Assembly: GCF_000830505.1 (NCBI RefSeq)
Contig: NZ_JXOK01000004.1
Location: 1-64,000, forward strand
Direction of reading: 5' to 3'
Length of the DNA: 64,000 nt
Origin: Vibrio mytili
GTDB taxonomy: Bacteria; Pseudomonadota; Gammaproteobacteria; Enterobacterales; Vibrionaceae
Shown here: positions 8,247 through 19,572 of the stretch, piece after piece
Position numbering within the stretch: position 1 is the stretch's first letter
Layout: the number at the start of each line of letters is the position of its first letter
The notes under the pieces: generated by a model
The model's input: only the letters and a program-made list of their open reading frames with translations
The model's database searches: none
What the model was told of the DNA's origin: nothing
Translations under genes and position numbers: made by a program

Positions 8247-9692
8247 CTAAGCGCGTTTTAACAAGCGACCAACCACATTAGGATGATAAGACCAGGTGTG
8301 ATCAAACATCGCCATCAACGCGGGGTTACCGTACTTAGACAAACTAATCGCATGGAATCGATTTTTCTTCGCTTTTAGAGCGTCGACTTTCGCCAGCAAT
8401 TCATCTTGTTGCTTCGGTGCAATGAAATCGGAAATCACCACCATGTCGGCATTTTTGTATTTATCACCACTCATCAAGTCGATCGCTTTATTCAGGGTTG
8501 GTTCTAAATCCGTACCGCCATGAAAGCTGTACGTTAAGAAGTCCGCCGCTTCACGCAATCCATCCTGCTTAGTCAACTCATACGTAATGTGTTCCGTAGA
8601 AAAGATGATCACATAGCAATCTCGTTGCTCTGCTAGAGCGATTTGCATCAGTGCATACGCCATGGCTTTCGCACATTGTTCAGGGAAGCCGCTCATTGAA
8701 CCAGACGCATCGACACAAACAATAAACGGTCCTTTCTCAATATCAACCGCTTTATGATCAGGACGATGCGCTTTCACCTTACGCAAGGTACGTGATTTGC
8801 CCTGAGTGCGGTAATTCATCAAACGCTTATCAACCAGGTGCTTGTAGAACACCACTTCCAACTCAGGATAAGCTAAAAACATGGTTTCATTCGGAAGCAG
8901 CTTGTTTAGGTCGTCACTTTCGTGGATGCCCACAATGTCATCGGTCGCTTCATCGCTTTTTTCCTCGACCATCTGCAGCTCTTCCATCGGTGCGCGGTTG
9001 AGGTCTGGATCGTTGACTTGCCCTGCCATTCGACCCAGCTTTTCAGCGATTTCTTGAAGTCCTTTGTGTTTTTTCAAAAACTCGGCATGACGTTTCATTA
9101 CGGTCAGATCCGTTTTGCTGAGCTTGGCAGATGCCATATCCCATAAACGTCCTACACTCTCCGCATCTCCGGACTCAGTGACCTTGTCCATATTACGCAT
9201 GGTTTCCATACGTTGATAAAGATCATTCAACACTTTCTCTTTATTGACTTCGAGCTCACTCAACTGCGCCTGTTTAATTGCATCAGCAAGGCTTTGGTAC
9301 CATTGGTCGCAGAAATAATGCGGGAACATTGGGTTATTTACCCCTTTGTTCTTCTCCATCATCCGACGCGCTTGCATGTAAAACGCAGAGTGCCACTCTA
9401 ATTGCTTAATGATGCCTTCGATACGTTCAAAAAACTCTTCTTCATCCCAGTGAATCACCTCCTGGTACAGAGACAACTCTTGCTGGAATCGCTCCGTTTC
9501 ACACACTTTGGTGATGCGCTTTTTGACATTCCCCCGCCATTTCAGCAGATGATTTTTAACCGAGGATTTCATTCCTCTATTTTCCGCCATCATCATCACT
9601 TGAGAACGTGCCATGAGGTCGTTTACAGCGCCGTCGATGATACCCGAATCCGCTATCATCAAAGCTAAGTTGAAACCGTCTGCCCCTAACAT
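8247..9692 (-). CDS. viaA: VWA domain protein ViaA, RavA partner
   Basis: A 481-residue protein, near E. coli ViaA length. The N-terminal two thirds is helical and charged. The C-terminal von Willebrand A domain has the MIDAS motif D-A-S-G-S-M-S at 328-334, a T-D-L threonine in G-G-T-D-L-E-P and the final D in V-V-I-S-D-F. It follows ravA after nine bases on the same strand, the standard ravA-viaA pair. The complex acts as an AAA+ chaperone-like machine linked to respiratory-chain and lysine-decarboxylase partners in enterobacteria; that role is family knowledge. Confidence 0.93.
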   Translation of the reverse strand: MLGADGFNLALMIADSGIIDGAVNDLMARSQVMMMAENRGMKSSVKNHLLKWRGNVKKRITKVCETERFQQELSLYQEVIHWDEEEFFERIEGIIKQLEWHSAFYMQARRMMEKNKGVNNPMFPHYFCDQWYQSLADAIKQAQLSELEVNKEKVLNDLYQRMETMRNMDKVTESGDAESVGRLWDMASAKLSKTDLTVMKRHAEFLKKHKGLQEIAEKLGRMAGQVNDPDLNRAPMEELQMVEEKSDEATDDIVGIHESDDLNKLLPNETMFLAYPELEVVFYKHLVDKRLMNYRTQGKSRTLRKVKAHRPDHKAVDIEKGPFIVCVDASGSMSGFPEQCAKAMAYALMQIALAEQRDCYVIIFSTEHITYELTKQDGLREAADFLTYSFHGGTDLEPTLNKAIDLMSGDKYKNADMVVISDFIAPKQQDELLAKVDALKAKKNRFHAISLSKYGNPALMAMFDHTWSYHPNVVGRLLKRA

Positions 9693-9701
9693 ATGGTCTC
9701 C

Positions 9702-11366
9702 TTATGAGAAAAACTCTGGTAAGTTTTTGAAGCGCTGTATGATTTTTTCGCTTTCACGTTGTACCGACTCAAGTTGCTGGCTGACCTGCTGTAAACTCGA
9801 TTCCATCATTCGTGGTAACTCGGGATCGACAAAGCTGTGCGGCAATGCATCATGGAAGTTCGCTTTTACCTTGCGCATATGGTGTTCGGCTTCACGCAGT
9901 TGGCTAACCGCTTTTTCGCTCAACGTCAGCCATTTCTGATACTGTTCGATATCTAAGCCTTGCTGAGTCACTAAGCCCACTAAAATGCCTCGGTTGGCGA
10001 TATCACGAATCACTAAGTTGTTCGCAGCATCAACATCCAGCCTCAAACGGCACATATTGGTGTTCTGATTGACGTAGCCGTATACATCACCATTGCCGTC
10101 TTTGATCACACGGTCTAGTTCATCCTTAGGTAGATAAACCCATCGGCTATCGCCTTTTTCAGATTCAGACACTGACATATTGCTTTGCAATATAACGAGC
10201 TTAACCAAATTAACCGCTGCGCCCACTTTGTACGTTTTCGCTTTAGATGTATCAAAACGCATGGTTTCTTTACGCAGAATACCGGTCGAAGTTTCCGAGG
10301 TAAGAGACATGCGGTAGGCATCTTCAAGTTCATGTTGGACGTCGACGAGCGTCTCACGGCAATAATCGATTTCCTGCTCTGCGTCTTGCTGATCAAAAGC
10401 GTGCTTTAACGCAAACTCCTGTACCACACTACGCACGACATCACGGGATTCTGGACTGTTCCACAAACAATCTTGCAGCAAGAGTAAATCAAGCGGGTTA
10501 ATTTCGTCACGACCATTAAAGAATGCACTTGCTTTTAGCAATTTTACCGCTTTTTTCCAACGACGATCCGACACATACATGTCAGTTTGAGCCACATCGC
10601 CAAACTCCGCTTCCACCTTCTGCTCTAACATGGTTTTGAGTTGGAAAAGCTTTTCGAACGCATTGTCTGTAAGCGTCAATTTATCCAATTGTTGCTGCCA
10701 CTGATGATACTCTTCATCAGTGATTGCTAGGCCTTCTGGCACTTGCGCTTCTTGCGCGGTACCAACAGTCAGCATAGATTTGAAATTCTGTTTATTTTGA
10801 ATACGATTGACGAACACTCGCACAAGCATACGGTCATAAAGTGCGTCTAATCCACTATCTTCATCTGGCAGTTCATTCGAGGCTGAAACCAGCAGACGCA
10901 TCGGCACACGCTCGATGTCACTGCCGTTTTTGAATGTTTTTTCGTTCACCACGGTTAGCAGCGTGTTCAAGATAGCGGGACCCGCTTTCCAAATTTCATC
11001 TAGGAAGACGACTTGTGCCGTCGGTAAGTAGCCTTTGGTCAAACGAACATAACGACCATTATCTTTTAGCTCTTGAATGCTCAACGGACCAAAAACTTCC
11101 TCTGGCGTTGAAAAGCGAGTCATTAAATATTCGAAGTAGCTACTATTATCAAAAGCTTGTATAAGGCGTTTGGCAATTAAGCTTTTGGCGATCCCCGGAG
11201 GACCAAGAAGGAAAACACTTTCACCAGCAAGTGCAGCTAAAAGACAGAGTTTTATCGTATGTTCACGTTCATAGACCCCATCAGTCAACGCTTTAGCTAG
11301 CTTATTGATACGCTCTGAAAGAAGCGCTTTCTCAGCGTTTGACGTAGTAATGGAAGGTTGAATCAT
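9702..11366 (-). CDS. ravA: MoxR-family AAA+ ATPase RavA
   Basis: 554 residues with Walker A G-P-P-G-I-A-K-S at 55-62, Walker B V-V-F-L-D-E near 119-124, and a sensor-like S-A-S-N-E-L-P segment around 164. The C-terminal half has the helical and LARA-like extension of RavA and is somewhat longer than in E. coli. It is the first gene of ravA-viaA and diverges from the Nudix gene; the shared 270-bp gap holds a PurR-like box. Confidence 0.93.
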   Translation of the reverse strand: MIQPSITTSNAEKALLSERINKLAKALTDGVYEREHTIKLCLLAALAGESVFLLGPPGIAKSLIAKRLIQAFDNSSYFEYLMTRFSTPEEVFGPLSIQELKDNGRYVRLTKGYLPTAQVVFLDEIWKAGPAILNTLLTVVNEKTFKNGSDIERVPMRLLVSASNELPDEDSGLDALYDRMLVRVFVNRIQNKQNFKSMLTVGTAQEAQVPEGLAITDEEYHQWQQQLDKLTLTDNAFEKLFQLKTMLEQKVEAEFGDVAQTDMYVSDRRWKKAVKLLKASAFFNGRDEINPLDLLLLQDCLWNSPESRDVVRSVVQEFALKHAFDQQDAEQEIDYCRETLVDVQHELEDAYRMSLTSETSTGILRKETMRFDTSKAKTYKVGAAVNLVKLVILQSNMSVSESEKGDSRWVYLPKDELDRVIKDGNGDVYGYVNQNTNMCRLRLDVDAANNLVIRDIANRGILVGLVTQQGLDIEQYQKWLTLSEKAVSQLREAEHHMRKVKANFHDALPHSFVDPELPRMMESSLQQVSQQLESVQRESEKIIQRFKNLPEFFS

Positions 11367-11539
11367 ACGTGCTCCGACTGCTGGACTAATGCGTTGTATT
11401 TAGCGTAGTAATTAGCTTTATACATATGTTGCCACTTTGTTACAAGTGTATTTTATTCTAGCTCCCCTTATAGCAGACGCACGGCGTTCTCTTTTGTCAG
11501 TAATCATAGTTTTCATTTATGGGACTCCAATCACGAACA

Positions 11540-11555
11540 ACGCAAACGTTTGTTC
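11540..11555. promoter_or_regulatory. PurR-like operator
   Basis: ACGCAAACGTTTGTTC matches 13 of 16 positions of the PurR consensus as recalled. It lies between divergent ravA and the Nudix gene, about 85 bp before the Nudix start. Other LacI-family proteins, such as RbsR or CytR, could use a similar core. Confidence 0.5.
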
Positions 11556-11638
11556 TCTTTTAGGTCAGTTTTTTCTTTTTTTTCTGCGTATTTATCGTTA
11601 CTGTTCGAGCTAGCCTTACTAGCTAGGATTCACATTCC

Positions 11639-12154
11639 ATGAGTAAAACAATTCATAAATGGAAGCAGATTTCTTTGGTTGAAGAAGCTATCGCCCTTCC
11701 AACAGGTCAAACGATTACTCACACCACAATCCATCATCCGGGAGCTGCGGTGATTTTACCTGTCACAGACGAAGGCGATATCGTACTGGTTCATCAGTTT
11801 CGGCCATCTTTAAAAAAGTGGCTATTAGAACTGCCGGCTGGTACACGTGAACCTGAAGAAGACCCGCTGTCTTGTGCCAAAAGAGAACTCGAAGAAGAAA
11901 CCGGATTCAGCGCAGAAAAATACACATCATTAGGTCAAGTTACCCCTCTTGCTGGTTTTTGCGATGAAATACAATATTTATTTGTAGCGGAACATTTAAC
12001 CGCAACTCATCGTTACGAACCTGACGACGATGAGGTCATCGAAGTAGTGACACTGTCACCCAAAGAGATTGACCAACAAATCATTGAGGGTTTGATAACC
12101 GATGCCAAAACGATTGCTTGCCTTTGCAAAGCACGCCTTTGTGGCTATCTATGA
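11639..12154 (+). CDS. Nudix hydrolase, ADP-ribose pyrophosphatase type
   Basis: A 171-residue protein with a perfect Nudix box: G68, then E74 and R-E-L-E-E-E-T-G-F ending at 90. The upstream L-L-E-L-P-A-G fits ADP-ribose or nucleotide-sugar pyrophosphatases, and the downstream L-A-G-F-C-D-E is the usual proline/acid loop region. It would cleave a nucleoside diphosphate linked to a second moiety, likely ADP-ribose or a sugar nucleotide. The threonine aldolase gene follows after 39 bp on the same strand. Confidence 0.85.
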   Translation: MSKTIHKWKQISLVEEAIALPTGQTITHTTIHHPGAAVILPVTDEGDIVLVHQFRPSLKKWLLELPAGTREPEEDPLSCAKRELEEETGFSAEKYTSLGQVTPLAGFCDEIQYLFVAEHLTATHRYEPDDDEVIEVVTLSPKEIDQQIIEGLITDAKTIACLCKARLCGYL

Positions 12155-12193
12155 TTTACGACTAAGCTATAATTTACGACCAAGGAGATAAAG

Positions 12194-13198
12194 ATGGACT
12201 TTCGCTCGGATACCGTCACCCAACCCACGCAATCAATGCGAGAAGCTATGTTTACGGCTCCCGTCGGTGACGACGTTTACGGTGATGATCCCACGGTGAA
12301 TGAACTAGAACTGTTTGCCGCTGAACTTGCTGGTTTTGAAGCAGCACTTTTCACTACATCCGGCACCCAGGCGAACCTGTTAGGATTGATGGCTCACTGT
12401 GGTCGCGGCGACGAATACTTGTGTGGTCAACAAGCACATAATTATCGCTATGAAGCCGGTGGCGCAGCGGTTCTCGGTTCAATCCAACCACAACCTGTTG
12501 AAAACAATCCTGATGGCTCCCTGCCTTTTGATAAGCTCGAAGCGGCGATCAAACCTGATGACAGCCATTTTGCTCGCACTCGTTTACTCAGTTTAGAAAA
12601 CACGATTAATGGCAAAGTGCTTCCACTGTCATATTTGTCGGAAGCAAGACAGTTTGTAGATAAACATAACCTTCAGCTACATCTCGACGGTGCTCGCGTA
12701 TTTAACGCAGCAGTTGCATTAGGTGTGCCTGTTAAAGCAATCGGTCAATATTTTGATTCTATGACCATTTGTCTTTCTAAAGGTCTTGCCGCGCCTGTTG
12801 GATCGCTGCTGTTAGGTAGCCACGACTACATCGCTAAAGCGCGACGTCTGCGAAAAATGGTTGGTGGCGGCATGCGTCAAGCAGGTATTTTAGCCGCAGC
12901 GGGTAAACTGGCATTGACGGAGCAGGTTGATCAACTGAAGCAAGATCATGTCAACGCGAAAAACTTAGCTCAAGGATTGTCTGAATTGCCTGGCTTCTCT
13001 GTTAATCCTGATTTCGTTCAAACCAATATCGTGTTTGCTAAGATAGAGCCGCACATAGATATCAACCGTATTGCTGAGGAGCTAGCAAAACAGAATATCG
13101 TTATCACGCCAGGGAACCCTGTACGCTTTGTTACCCACAAAGACATCTCTAGCCAAGATATCGACCTGTTCCTATCCAGTTTGAAAGCCCTACTGTAG
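12194..13198 (+). CDS. ltaE: Low-specificity L-threonine aldolase
   Basis: 334 residues, the normal LtaE length. It opens with D-F-R-S-D-T-V-T, the conserved start of the family, has G-D-D-V-Y-G-D-D-P-T and H-L-D-G-A-R, and the PLP lysine is K196 in C-L-S-K-G-L-A-A-P-V-G. It splits L-threonine and L-allo-threonine into glycine and acetaldehyde, giving a glycine source that connects to the glyA/gcv genes in this window. An AAGGAG site lies correctly before the ATG. Confidence 0.93.
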   Translation: MDFRSDTVTQPTQSMREAMFTAPVGDDVYGDDPTVNELELFAAELAGFEAALFTTSGTQANLLGLMAHCGRGDEYLCGQQAHNYRYEAGGAAVLGSIQPQPVENNPDGSLPFDKLEAAIKPDDSHFARTRLLSLENTINGKVLPLSYLSEARQFVDKHNLQLHLDGARVFNAAVALGVPVKAIGQYFDSMTICLSKGLAAPVGSLLLGSHDYIAKARRLRKMVGGGMRQAGILAAAGKLALTEQVDQLKQDHVNAKNLAQGLSELPGFSVNPDFVQTNIVFAKIEPHIDINRIAEELAKQNIVITPGNPVRFVTHKDISSQDIDLFLSSLKALL

Positions 13199-13208
13199 GA
13201 CATACGTT

Positions 13209-13240
13209 CGCTTCCCCATCACGGGGAAGCGGTATTTTCT
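13209..13240 (+). terminator. Terminator after ltaE
   Basis: A 9-bp perfect stem CGCTTCCCC / GGGGAAGCG with loop ATCA plus one base, followed by GTATTTTCT. Confidence 0.75.
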
Positions 13241-13248
13241 AGACACCC

Positions 13249-13767
13249 TTACTGCTGCTCAACCATGATCAGCCCATCAACATCGAAACCGTTTTGTTTC
13301 GCCACACGTTTAAAACGCTCTACCAAAGCGTCATCTACCGTCGGTGTTCTTGAAAGTAGCCAAAGGTATTCGTGGTTATATCCAGAAACAAATGCATAGT
13401 CATACTCATCTCCGAGTTCGAAGATAATATATGAGGAGTAAAACGGACCAAAAAACGACACTTTAAGGTGCCCTGTATTTTCATCTTCAACGAAATACGC
13501 TTTGCCTTTCGCTTGATTCCACTCCCCCTTTTGAGCAGAGTACCCACGGTTTATCACATCGATACCGCCATCTGAGCGAACCTTATATTCCGCAGAAACT
13601 TGCGATAATCCAGCCTCAAATGAGTGGTCTAATCTAGCAATTTCATACCATTTACCGAGATAGGGATTAAGGTCAAAATTATTGACTGGTTCTATTCCAT
13701 CAGGTTTAGATGTGCAGCCGAACAGCGCAAACAATACAACGGTTAACAATATCTTTAGTTTTTTCAT
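13249..13767 (-). CDS. blc: Outer-membrane lipocalin (Blc-like lipoprotein)
   Basis: Starting at the ATG at 13767 gives a textbook lipoprotein signal, M-K-K-L-K then a hydrophobic core and L-F-G-C. Longer starts would put extra residues before the signal. The mature protein has the lipocalin G-x-W motif in Y-L-G-K-W-Y-E-I-A-R-L and the conserved Y-x-V-x-x-D-G and Y-L-W-L-L-S-R-T-P blocks seen in Blc. It binds lipids, probably lysophospholipids, at the outer membrane. It is convergent with ltaE. Confidence 0.9.
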   Translation of the reverse strand: MKKLKILLTVVLFALFGCTSKPDGIEPVNNFDLNPYLGKWYEIARLDHSFEAGLSQVSAEYKVRSDGGIDVINRGYSAQKGEWNQAKGKAYFVEDENTGHLKVSFFGPFYSSYIIFELGDEYDYAFVSGYNHEYLWLLSRTPTVDDALVERFKRVAKQNGFDVDGLIMVEQQ

Positions 13768-14007
13768 GCAGCTCTTTACCATATGCAACACAATTAAATG
13801 GGTTATTTTACGATTCACTGTGAATTTCGATCACTAAAGGTAGTGCTATTGAAATTCCTCCACCAATGAATGTAGGTTAAAACCTACACACTTGTACATC
13901 GATTCCTTCAATTTAACTGTTTATATATCAAAAGTTTGCATGATATAGACATTTCTTTTCACGCGACACGGATATAATATGTGTCGAAATCAAGTGAGGT
14001 CGTTGTT

Positions 14008-14388
14008 ATGAATTTAAAATTAGTGTCAGCTTGCGCCGTGTTAACTTTGGTTATGGGTTGTCAACCACAAGACAAAAGTGACACGGTAAATGTCATTACC
14101 TCGACAGATATATGTGACTCACAAGATAAGATGCTAGGTGGGTGGGAAAGGTTCGACGCGACTCCAGATGTACAAAAAGCGATGGCGTTTGTTCTGACAA
14201 AAATGGACACACCGGCAACGTTCAAGCAGATTACTGACGTTCACGCGCAAATCGTTAGTGGCGTCAATTACGCGATAGAGTATGAACTGGATGATGCCTC
14301 GGTGTGGAATACCATTGTTTACCGAAATCTGGAAGGTCAATACGCGTTAGCACAATCCCCACGAAAAGGACGTTTCTGCAAGCAGTAA
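14008..14388 (+). CDS. Small lipoprotein with a cystatin-like domain
   Basis: The ATG at 14008 is preferred over an upstream GTG because a GTGAGG site precedes it and the product then begins with a clean signal ending L-V-M-G-C. The mature part, about 107 residues, resembles a single cystatin fold: a G-G-W segment, a helix region with V-Q-K-A-M-A-F, then Q-I-V-S-G matching the Q-x-V-x-G hairpin loop that inserts into cysteine proteases, followed by N-Y-A-I-E-Y-E-L. Two further cysteines could form a disulfide. A protease-inhibitor role is inference; the second Pro-Trp loop of animal cystatins is not evident. Confidence 0.6.
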   Translation: MNLKLVSACAVLTLVMGCQPQDKSDTVNVITSTDICDSQDKMLGGWERFDATPDVQKAMAFVLTKMDTPATFKQITDVHAQIVSGVNYAIEYELDDASVWNTIVYRNLEGQYALAQSPRKGRFCKQ

Positions 14389-14673
14389 TATCAACATAAA
14401 CAGCAGATCAAAGAATCCGATAAGTGCAGAACGTTTATTGAATTGACTGACGGTATAGGTAAGCACACTGTCACGGACGTTTAATTACATAGAACTATGC
14501 CAATATGTTACAAGTGGCACCATCAACGTCTTATAGACCCCAAACACTGTTTGGCACCGAGGGTAAGAACAGTACAAACATTACCAACCTCATAAATTTA
14601 CCTGCAACTTGAAAATATATTACATATTTTTGTGATACAATCCCGGCCTATTTTTTCTCACTCACATACAAGT

Positions 14674-15977
14674 ATGAAGTTTCCTGGTCAGCGCAAATCA
14701 AAACACTACTTCCCGACCCATGCTCGAGATCCGTTAGTCAACCAAATTCGACAAGCACCAAAGCTCTATCGTCCAACGATCGTTGGTGTTGGTCAAACCA
14801 TCGTGGATATTGAAGCGCGTGTCGATGATGCGTTTTTAGAAAGATACGACTTAAGTAAGGGACATTCACTTGTCCTTGAAGAAAGCAAAGCAGACGCTCT
14901 CTACGAAGAATTAGTTGAACAAGGATTGATTACACATCAATATCCGGGTGACACGATAGGCAATACACTTCATAACTATTCTGTCCTTGCTGATAGTAAG
15001 TCCGTACTGCTGGGAGTGATGTCAAAAAACATTCAAGTCGGTTCATTTGCATACCGTTATCTATGCCGTACCTCTTCACGTATGAACCTTAACCATCTAC
15101 AAACCGTCGATGGTCCTATTGGACGTTGCTATACACTGATAACTCAAGATGGCGAACGCACTTTCGCTATCAATGAAGGTCATATGAACCAGCTTCTTCC
15201 TGAAAGTATCCCAGAAGAAGTCTTTGATAAGGCGTCTGCACTTGTGGTCTCTTCTTATCTAATGCGTGGAAAAAAAGACGACCCGATGCCGCAAGCGGTG
15301 CAAAAAGCCATTGAATTTGCTAAGCAGCATGATGTTCCAGTCGTCCTAACGCTTGGGACAAAATATGTGATCGAGGGTAATGAAGCTTGGTGGCAAGATT
15401 ATATCCGTGAGCACGTATCGGTCGTCGCGATGAATGAAGAAGAAGGGGCTGCGCTTACTGGCGAAACCGATCCGTTGAAAGCCGCGAATGCTGCACTGGA
15501 ATGGGTTGATCTCGTCCTGTGTACAGCGGGTCCTAACGGTCTCTATATGGCCGGATATGCCGATGATAAAGTGAAGCGCGAAACGAGCCATGAAACACTT
15601 GAAGGTCTATCGATAACTTCAATAAATACGAATTCAGCCGCGCTATGCGCAAAAGCGACTGCGAGAATCCAATAAAAGTGTATTCACACATCGGTCCATA
15701 TTTAGGTGGACCTCTTAAGATCAAGAACACCAATGGTGCGGGTGATGCGGCTCTATCAGCACTTCTTCATGATATGGCGGCGAACTCTTTCCACCAAAAA
15801 GAAGTACCAAGCTCTGAAAAACATGCCGTTCGTTGTCTTACTTATTCATCACTATCGCAGATTTGTAAGTATGCAAACCGTGTCAGCTACGAAGTCTTAA
15901 CCCAGCACTCTCCCCGCTTGTCACGCGCATTGCCAGAACGTGAAGACAGCTTAGAAGAAACCTACTGGGATAGGTAA
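14674..15977 (+). pseudogene. gsk: Inosine/guanosine kinase, frameshifted in this sequence
   Basis: Both halves match Gsk: the start M-K-F-P-G-Q-R-K-S-K-H-Y-F-P (ATG at 14674) and, in another frame, E-F-S-R-A-M-R-K and the ribokinase-family C-terminal motif N-T-N-G-A-G-D-A-A. The frame changes near 15608, where restoring one base between GGTCT and ATCGAT joins them. Restored length is 434 residues, the same as E. coli Gsk as recalled. It phosphorylates inosine and guanosine in purine salvage. Since only one base is lost and both halves are well conserved, a sequence error is as likely as a true mutation. Confidence 0.9.
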
Positions 15978-16006
15978 AACACCCACTCTGAACACAATGC
16001 ATACAT

Positions 16007-16036
16007 AAGGCCACCATCGGGTGGCCTTTCGTTTTG
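16007..16036 (+). terminator. Terminator after gsk
   Basis: A 9-bp perfect stem AAGGCCACC / GGTGGCCTT with an ATCG loop, then TCGTTTT. Confidence 0.8.
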
Positions 16037-16128
16037 ATCTAGAGCACTAATTAGTTTTATTAGTTAGAATGAAGCACGATCATTGGCGAATAATTCTTTA
16101 CACTAACGCCTCAGCCAGTATTATTCTC

Positions 16129-16144
16129 GCGCAAACGTTGCGCA
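16129..16144. promoter_or_regulatory. PurR-like operator before fhs
   Basis: GCGCAAACGTTGCGCA shares the CGCAAACGTT core of the PurR box, and the first 15 bases form an inverted repeat with GCGCAA arms. It lies about 70 bp before the formate-THF ligase start, where purine control of one-carbon genes would make sense. Confidence 0.5.
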
Positions 16145-16210
16145 ACACTAGAGTCTGATTTGATTATTTGACACTAAACGGCACGTGTTAGTCATTTTTT
16201 GGGAGTATCC

Positions 16211-17959
16211 ATGCAGTCTGATATTGAAATTTGTCGAAACACCCAGTTATCTTCCATTGAACGTATCGCCAAGCAAGCGGGTTTACTGCCTGATGAATAT
16301 GATACTCATGGTAAACATAAAGCTAAAGTTAACCCCAAGTGCCTTCAACGACTTCGTGATAATAAAGATGGCAAATTGGTGCTCGTCACTGCGATCACCC
16401 CAACTCCGCTTGGTGAAGGCAAAACGGTAACGACCATTGGATTAGCTCAGGGACTGGCGAAACTCAACCAACAAGTCATGGCATGTATTAGGCAACCCTC
16501 AATGGGACCTGTTTTCGGTATCAAAGGAGGCGCTGCAGGCGGTGGCTATTCACAAGTCGCGCCAATGGAAGAGCTTAACCTACATTTGACCGGTGATATT
16601 CATGCCGTCACAGCTGCGCATAACTTAGCATCAGCCGCACTGGACGCCCGTTTATACCACGAGCAACGCGAAGGATATGACGTATTCGAAGCTCGCACTG
16701 GCCTCAAAGCTTTGAAGATTGATACCAACCGTATTACGTGGAAAAGAGTCATGGATCATAATGATCGAGCGTTACGTTTGGTCAAAATCGGGCTCAATGA
16801 GCCTGGTAAAACCATAAACGGTTACGAGCGAAATGAAGGGTTTGACATCTCCGCAGCCTCAGAATTAATGGCGATACTAGCACTCGCCAAAGACTTAAAA
16901 GATCTTAGACTGCGTATAGGAAAAATCGTCGTCGCTTATGACTTAGAAGGGCACCCTGTTACGACAGAAGACTTGCAAGTTGCTGGTGCAATGACGGTGA
17001 CCCTGAAAGAAGCCATTGCACCGACCTTGATGCAAACGCTTGAAGGTGTCCCTACCCTCATTCATGCAGGTCCATTCGCCAATATCGCGCATGGTAACTC
17101 GTCAATCATCGCAGATGAGATAGCATTAAAACTGTCCAGTTACACGGTGACTGAAGCAGGTTTTGGCTCGGATATGGGGTTTGAGAAAGCGTGTAACATC
17201 AAAGCGGCCGCCTCTAAGAACGCCCCAGATTGCGTGGTAATTGTCGCTACTCTCAGAGGCTTAAAGGCCAATTCAGGCCATTATGAATTGCGCCCAGGAA
17301 CTCCGATTCCCGAGTCAATTTTTGAGACCGATGAGGCTGCTTTACAAGCGGGCTTTGAGAACTTGAAATGGCACATTAAAAACGTTAAAAAATATGGTAT
17401 TCCCGTTGTTGTCGCACTAAATCAGTTCCCTCAAGACTGTGAAACAGAACTGGCACAACTGAAGCAGCTTGTTCATGAGTTTGATCCACAGGTCAGCGTC
17501 GCGATTAGTACCGCTTTCTCACAAGGTGGTGAAGGCACCATTGACCTTGCCCAACTTGTGGTCAACGCATGCGAGCAGCCAACCGCTTTTAGACCGCTCT
17601 ATCAATCGGATCAAACTCTCAAAGAAAAGTTAATGGCAGTATGCGAAACTGGATATGGCGCATCTCAAGTGGACATGAGCGACCTTGCTAAGCAGCAGCT
17701 CTCTCAATTTGAGCGTTTAGGTTTTAATCACCTAGCGGTATGTATTGCCAAAACGCCACTGTCCATCACTACCGACGCCACTGTTAAAGGTGCACCAACC
17801 GGCTTCTCGGTACCCATTAGGGAGTTGCGTTTATGTGCAGGCGCAGGATTCGTCTATGCTCTTTCAGGCAATGTCATGACCATGCCTGGCTTGCCGGACA
17901 AACCTGCATTTATGAACCTCGACATCGACGAAGACGGCCATATAATCGGGCTTTCGTAA
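16211..17959 (+). CDS. fhs: Formate-tetrahydrofolate ligase
   Basis: From the ATG at 16211, preceded by GGGAG, the protein has 582 residues, the expected length. The family P-loop T-P-L-G-E-G-K-T is at 65-72, followed by the [15 protein letters not shown] motif, and the C-terminal [10 protein letters not shown] and T-M-P-G-L-P blocks are intact. It makes 10-formyl-THF from formate, THF and ATP, feeding purine synthesis. This links it with glyA and gcv in the window. The gene stands alone behind a PurR-like box. Confidence 0.96.
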   Translation: MQSDIEICRNTQLSSIERIAKQAGLLPDEYDTHGKHKAKVNPKCLQRLRDNKDGKLVLVTAITPTPLGEGKTVTTIGLAQGLAKLNQQVMACIRQPSMGPVFGIKGGAAGGGYSQVAPMEELNLHLTGDIHAVTAAHNLASAALDARLYHEQREGYDVFEARTGLKALKIDTNRITWKRVMDHNDRALRLVKIGLNEPGKTINGYERNEGFDISAASELMAILALAKDLKDLRLRIGKIVVAYDLEGHPVTTEDLQVAGAMTVTLKEAIAPTLMQTLEGVPTLIHAGPFANIAHGNSSIIADEIALKLSSYTVTEAGFGSDMGFEKACNIKAAASKNAPDCVVIVATLRGLKANSGHYELRPGTPIPESIFETDEAALQAGFENLKWHIKNVKKYGIPVVVALNQFPQDCETELAQLKQLVHEFDPQVSVAISTAFSQGGEGTIDLAQLVVNACEQPTAFRPLYQSDQTLKEKLMAVCETGYGASQVDMSDLAKQQLSQFERLGFNHLAVCIAKTPLSITTDATVKGAPTGFSVPIRELRLCAGAGFVYALSGNVMTMPGLPDKPAFMNLDIDEDGHIIGLS

Positions 17960-18312
17960 CGATTCAGTCTTTCAAATCGAATCATGTATGGGAGCACATA
18001 CGAGCTCCCTCTATCTCCTTGATGCCACACCACTTTACATTGTAAATCACCAAATTAGAACAGACTTACCCGCACACCCCGCTATGGTGCAATGCTTAAT
18101 TCAATTTTCACTAATATGGTGCAAACAATAACATTGTTACGACTAAAACCATTGATTTAAGTAAGGTAATTTCTATGGCCCGATTCTTGTACTAAAGTTG
18201 ATGATAGAACATAAATACACCATAACGTGCTATTCAAAACTTTATTTTTCGTCAACCAACTCCCCTTGGTTAGTATTGTTTTTAGGCTCGTACAATAGGG
18301 AAAGAGAAAACT
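17960..18312. other. Intergenic region between fhs and glgC
   Basis: Near 17987-18007 is a GGGAGC / GCTCCC hairpin without a good U tract, a possible weak end for fhs. The rest is AT-rich and should carry the glgC promoter; TTGGTT with TACAAT 19 bases on, just before the start, is a candidate with poor spacing. No gene is seen. Confidence 0.35.
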
Positions 18313-19527
18313 ATGCAAGACGCACTCGCTGTAATTTTAGCTGGAGGTGTGGGCTCCAGACTTAGCCCACTCACCGATGACAGAGCCAAACCTGCGGTTC
18401 CATTTGGCGGTAAATACCGCATCATCGACTTCACGCTAACCAACTGCCTTAACTCAGGTCTCAGAAAAATCCTCGTCTTAACACAATATAAATCCCACTC
18501 ACTTCAAAAACACCTAAGAGATGGTTGGTCGATATTTAATCCAGAACTGGGTGAATACATTACCGCTGTTCCTCCACAAATGCGCAAAGGTGGTGCATGG
18601 TACGAAGGTACAGCCGATGCGATTTACCACAATATGTGGTTGTTGTCCCGTAATGATGCAAAATACGTTGTGGTTCTATCTGGTGATCACATCTACCGCA
18701 TGGACTACGCCGCGATGCTTGAAGAGCATAAAGAAAAAGGGGCAAAATTGACCGTAGCGTGTATGGATGTACCTGTTGAAGAAGCGTCTGCATTTGGTGT
18801 AATGGGAACGGATGAAAATGGGTTAGTGAATTCTTTTATCGAAAAGCCAGATTGCCCCCCTACTTTACCCGAAGACAAAACAAAGAGCTTAGTATCGATG
18901 GGCATCTACATCTTTGATATGGATGTGCTCCAAGAAGTACTCGAACAAGACGCCAAAATAGAAACGTCGAGCCATGACTTTGGCAAAGATATTATCCCGA
19001 GGTTAATCGACAGTGAATCGGTCTATGCTTACCAGTTTTGTGGCAGCAAAGGACGTGTAGACAAAGATTGCTACTGGCGGGATGTCGGTACGATAGATTC
19101 ATTCTACGAAGCAAACATGGACTTGCTTGAACCCGTTCCCCCAATGAACCTATACCAATCAAACTGGGCCATTCGTACCTATGAACCTCAATTCCCACCA
19201 GCCAGAACCGTTTCTTCCGCAACAGGGAACGAAGGGATCTTTATAAACTCTATCATTGCGAATGGTGTGGTTAACTCCGGTGGCTCGGTCCAACACTCAA
19301 TTATTGCGTGTAATGTGCGCATACACGATAGCGCGACGGTGATGAATAGTATTCTGTTTGATGATGTTGAAGTCGGTGAAGGTTGCCAATTGGAAAATTG
19401 CATTATCGATAAACACGTACGAATTCCACCCAACACTCAAATCGGTGTCAATAAAGTGGAAGACGCAAAGCGATTCCGTATATCTGAAAAAGGCATTGTC
19501 GTTATTCCAGAAAGCTACGAGTTCTAG
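18313..19527 (+). CDS. glgC: Glucose-1-phosphate adenylyltransferase
   Basis: 404 residues with the nucleotidyltransferase signature [12 protein letters not shown] at 10-21 and K-P-A-V-P-F-G-G at 26-33. The central [10 protein letters not shown] is the nucleotide-metal site, and a left-handed beta-helix follows with N-S-I-I and N-C-I-I repeats. It makes ADP-glucose from glucose-1-phosphate and ATP for glycogen. No other glg gene is adjacent, as is common for the second-chromosome copy in vibrios. Confidence 0.95.
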   Translation: MQDALAVILAGGVGSRLSPLTDDRAKPAVPFGGKYRIIDFTLTNCLNSGLRKILVLTQYKSHSLQKHLRDGWSIFNPELGEYITAVPPQMRKGGAWYEGTADAIYHNMWLLSRNDAKYVVVLSGDHIYRMDYAAMLEEHKEKGAKLTVACMDVPVEEASAFGVMGTDENGLVNSFIEKPDCPPTLPEDKTKSLVSMGIYIFDMDVLQEVLEQDAKIETSSHDFGKDIIPRLIDSESVYAYQFCGSKGRVDKDCYWRDVGTIDSFYEANMDLLEPVPPMNLYQSNWAIRTYEPQFPPARTVSSATGNEGIFINSIIANGVVNSGGSVQHSIIACNVRIHDSATVMNSILFDDVEVGEGCQLENCIIDKHVRIPPNTQIGVNKVEDAKRFRISEKGIVVIPESYEF

Positions 19528-19572
19528 TTATTACCCGCGTATATTCTGGCGTCGCGAGCAAATGACAATATG

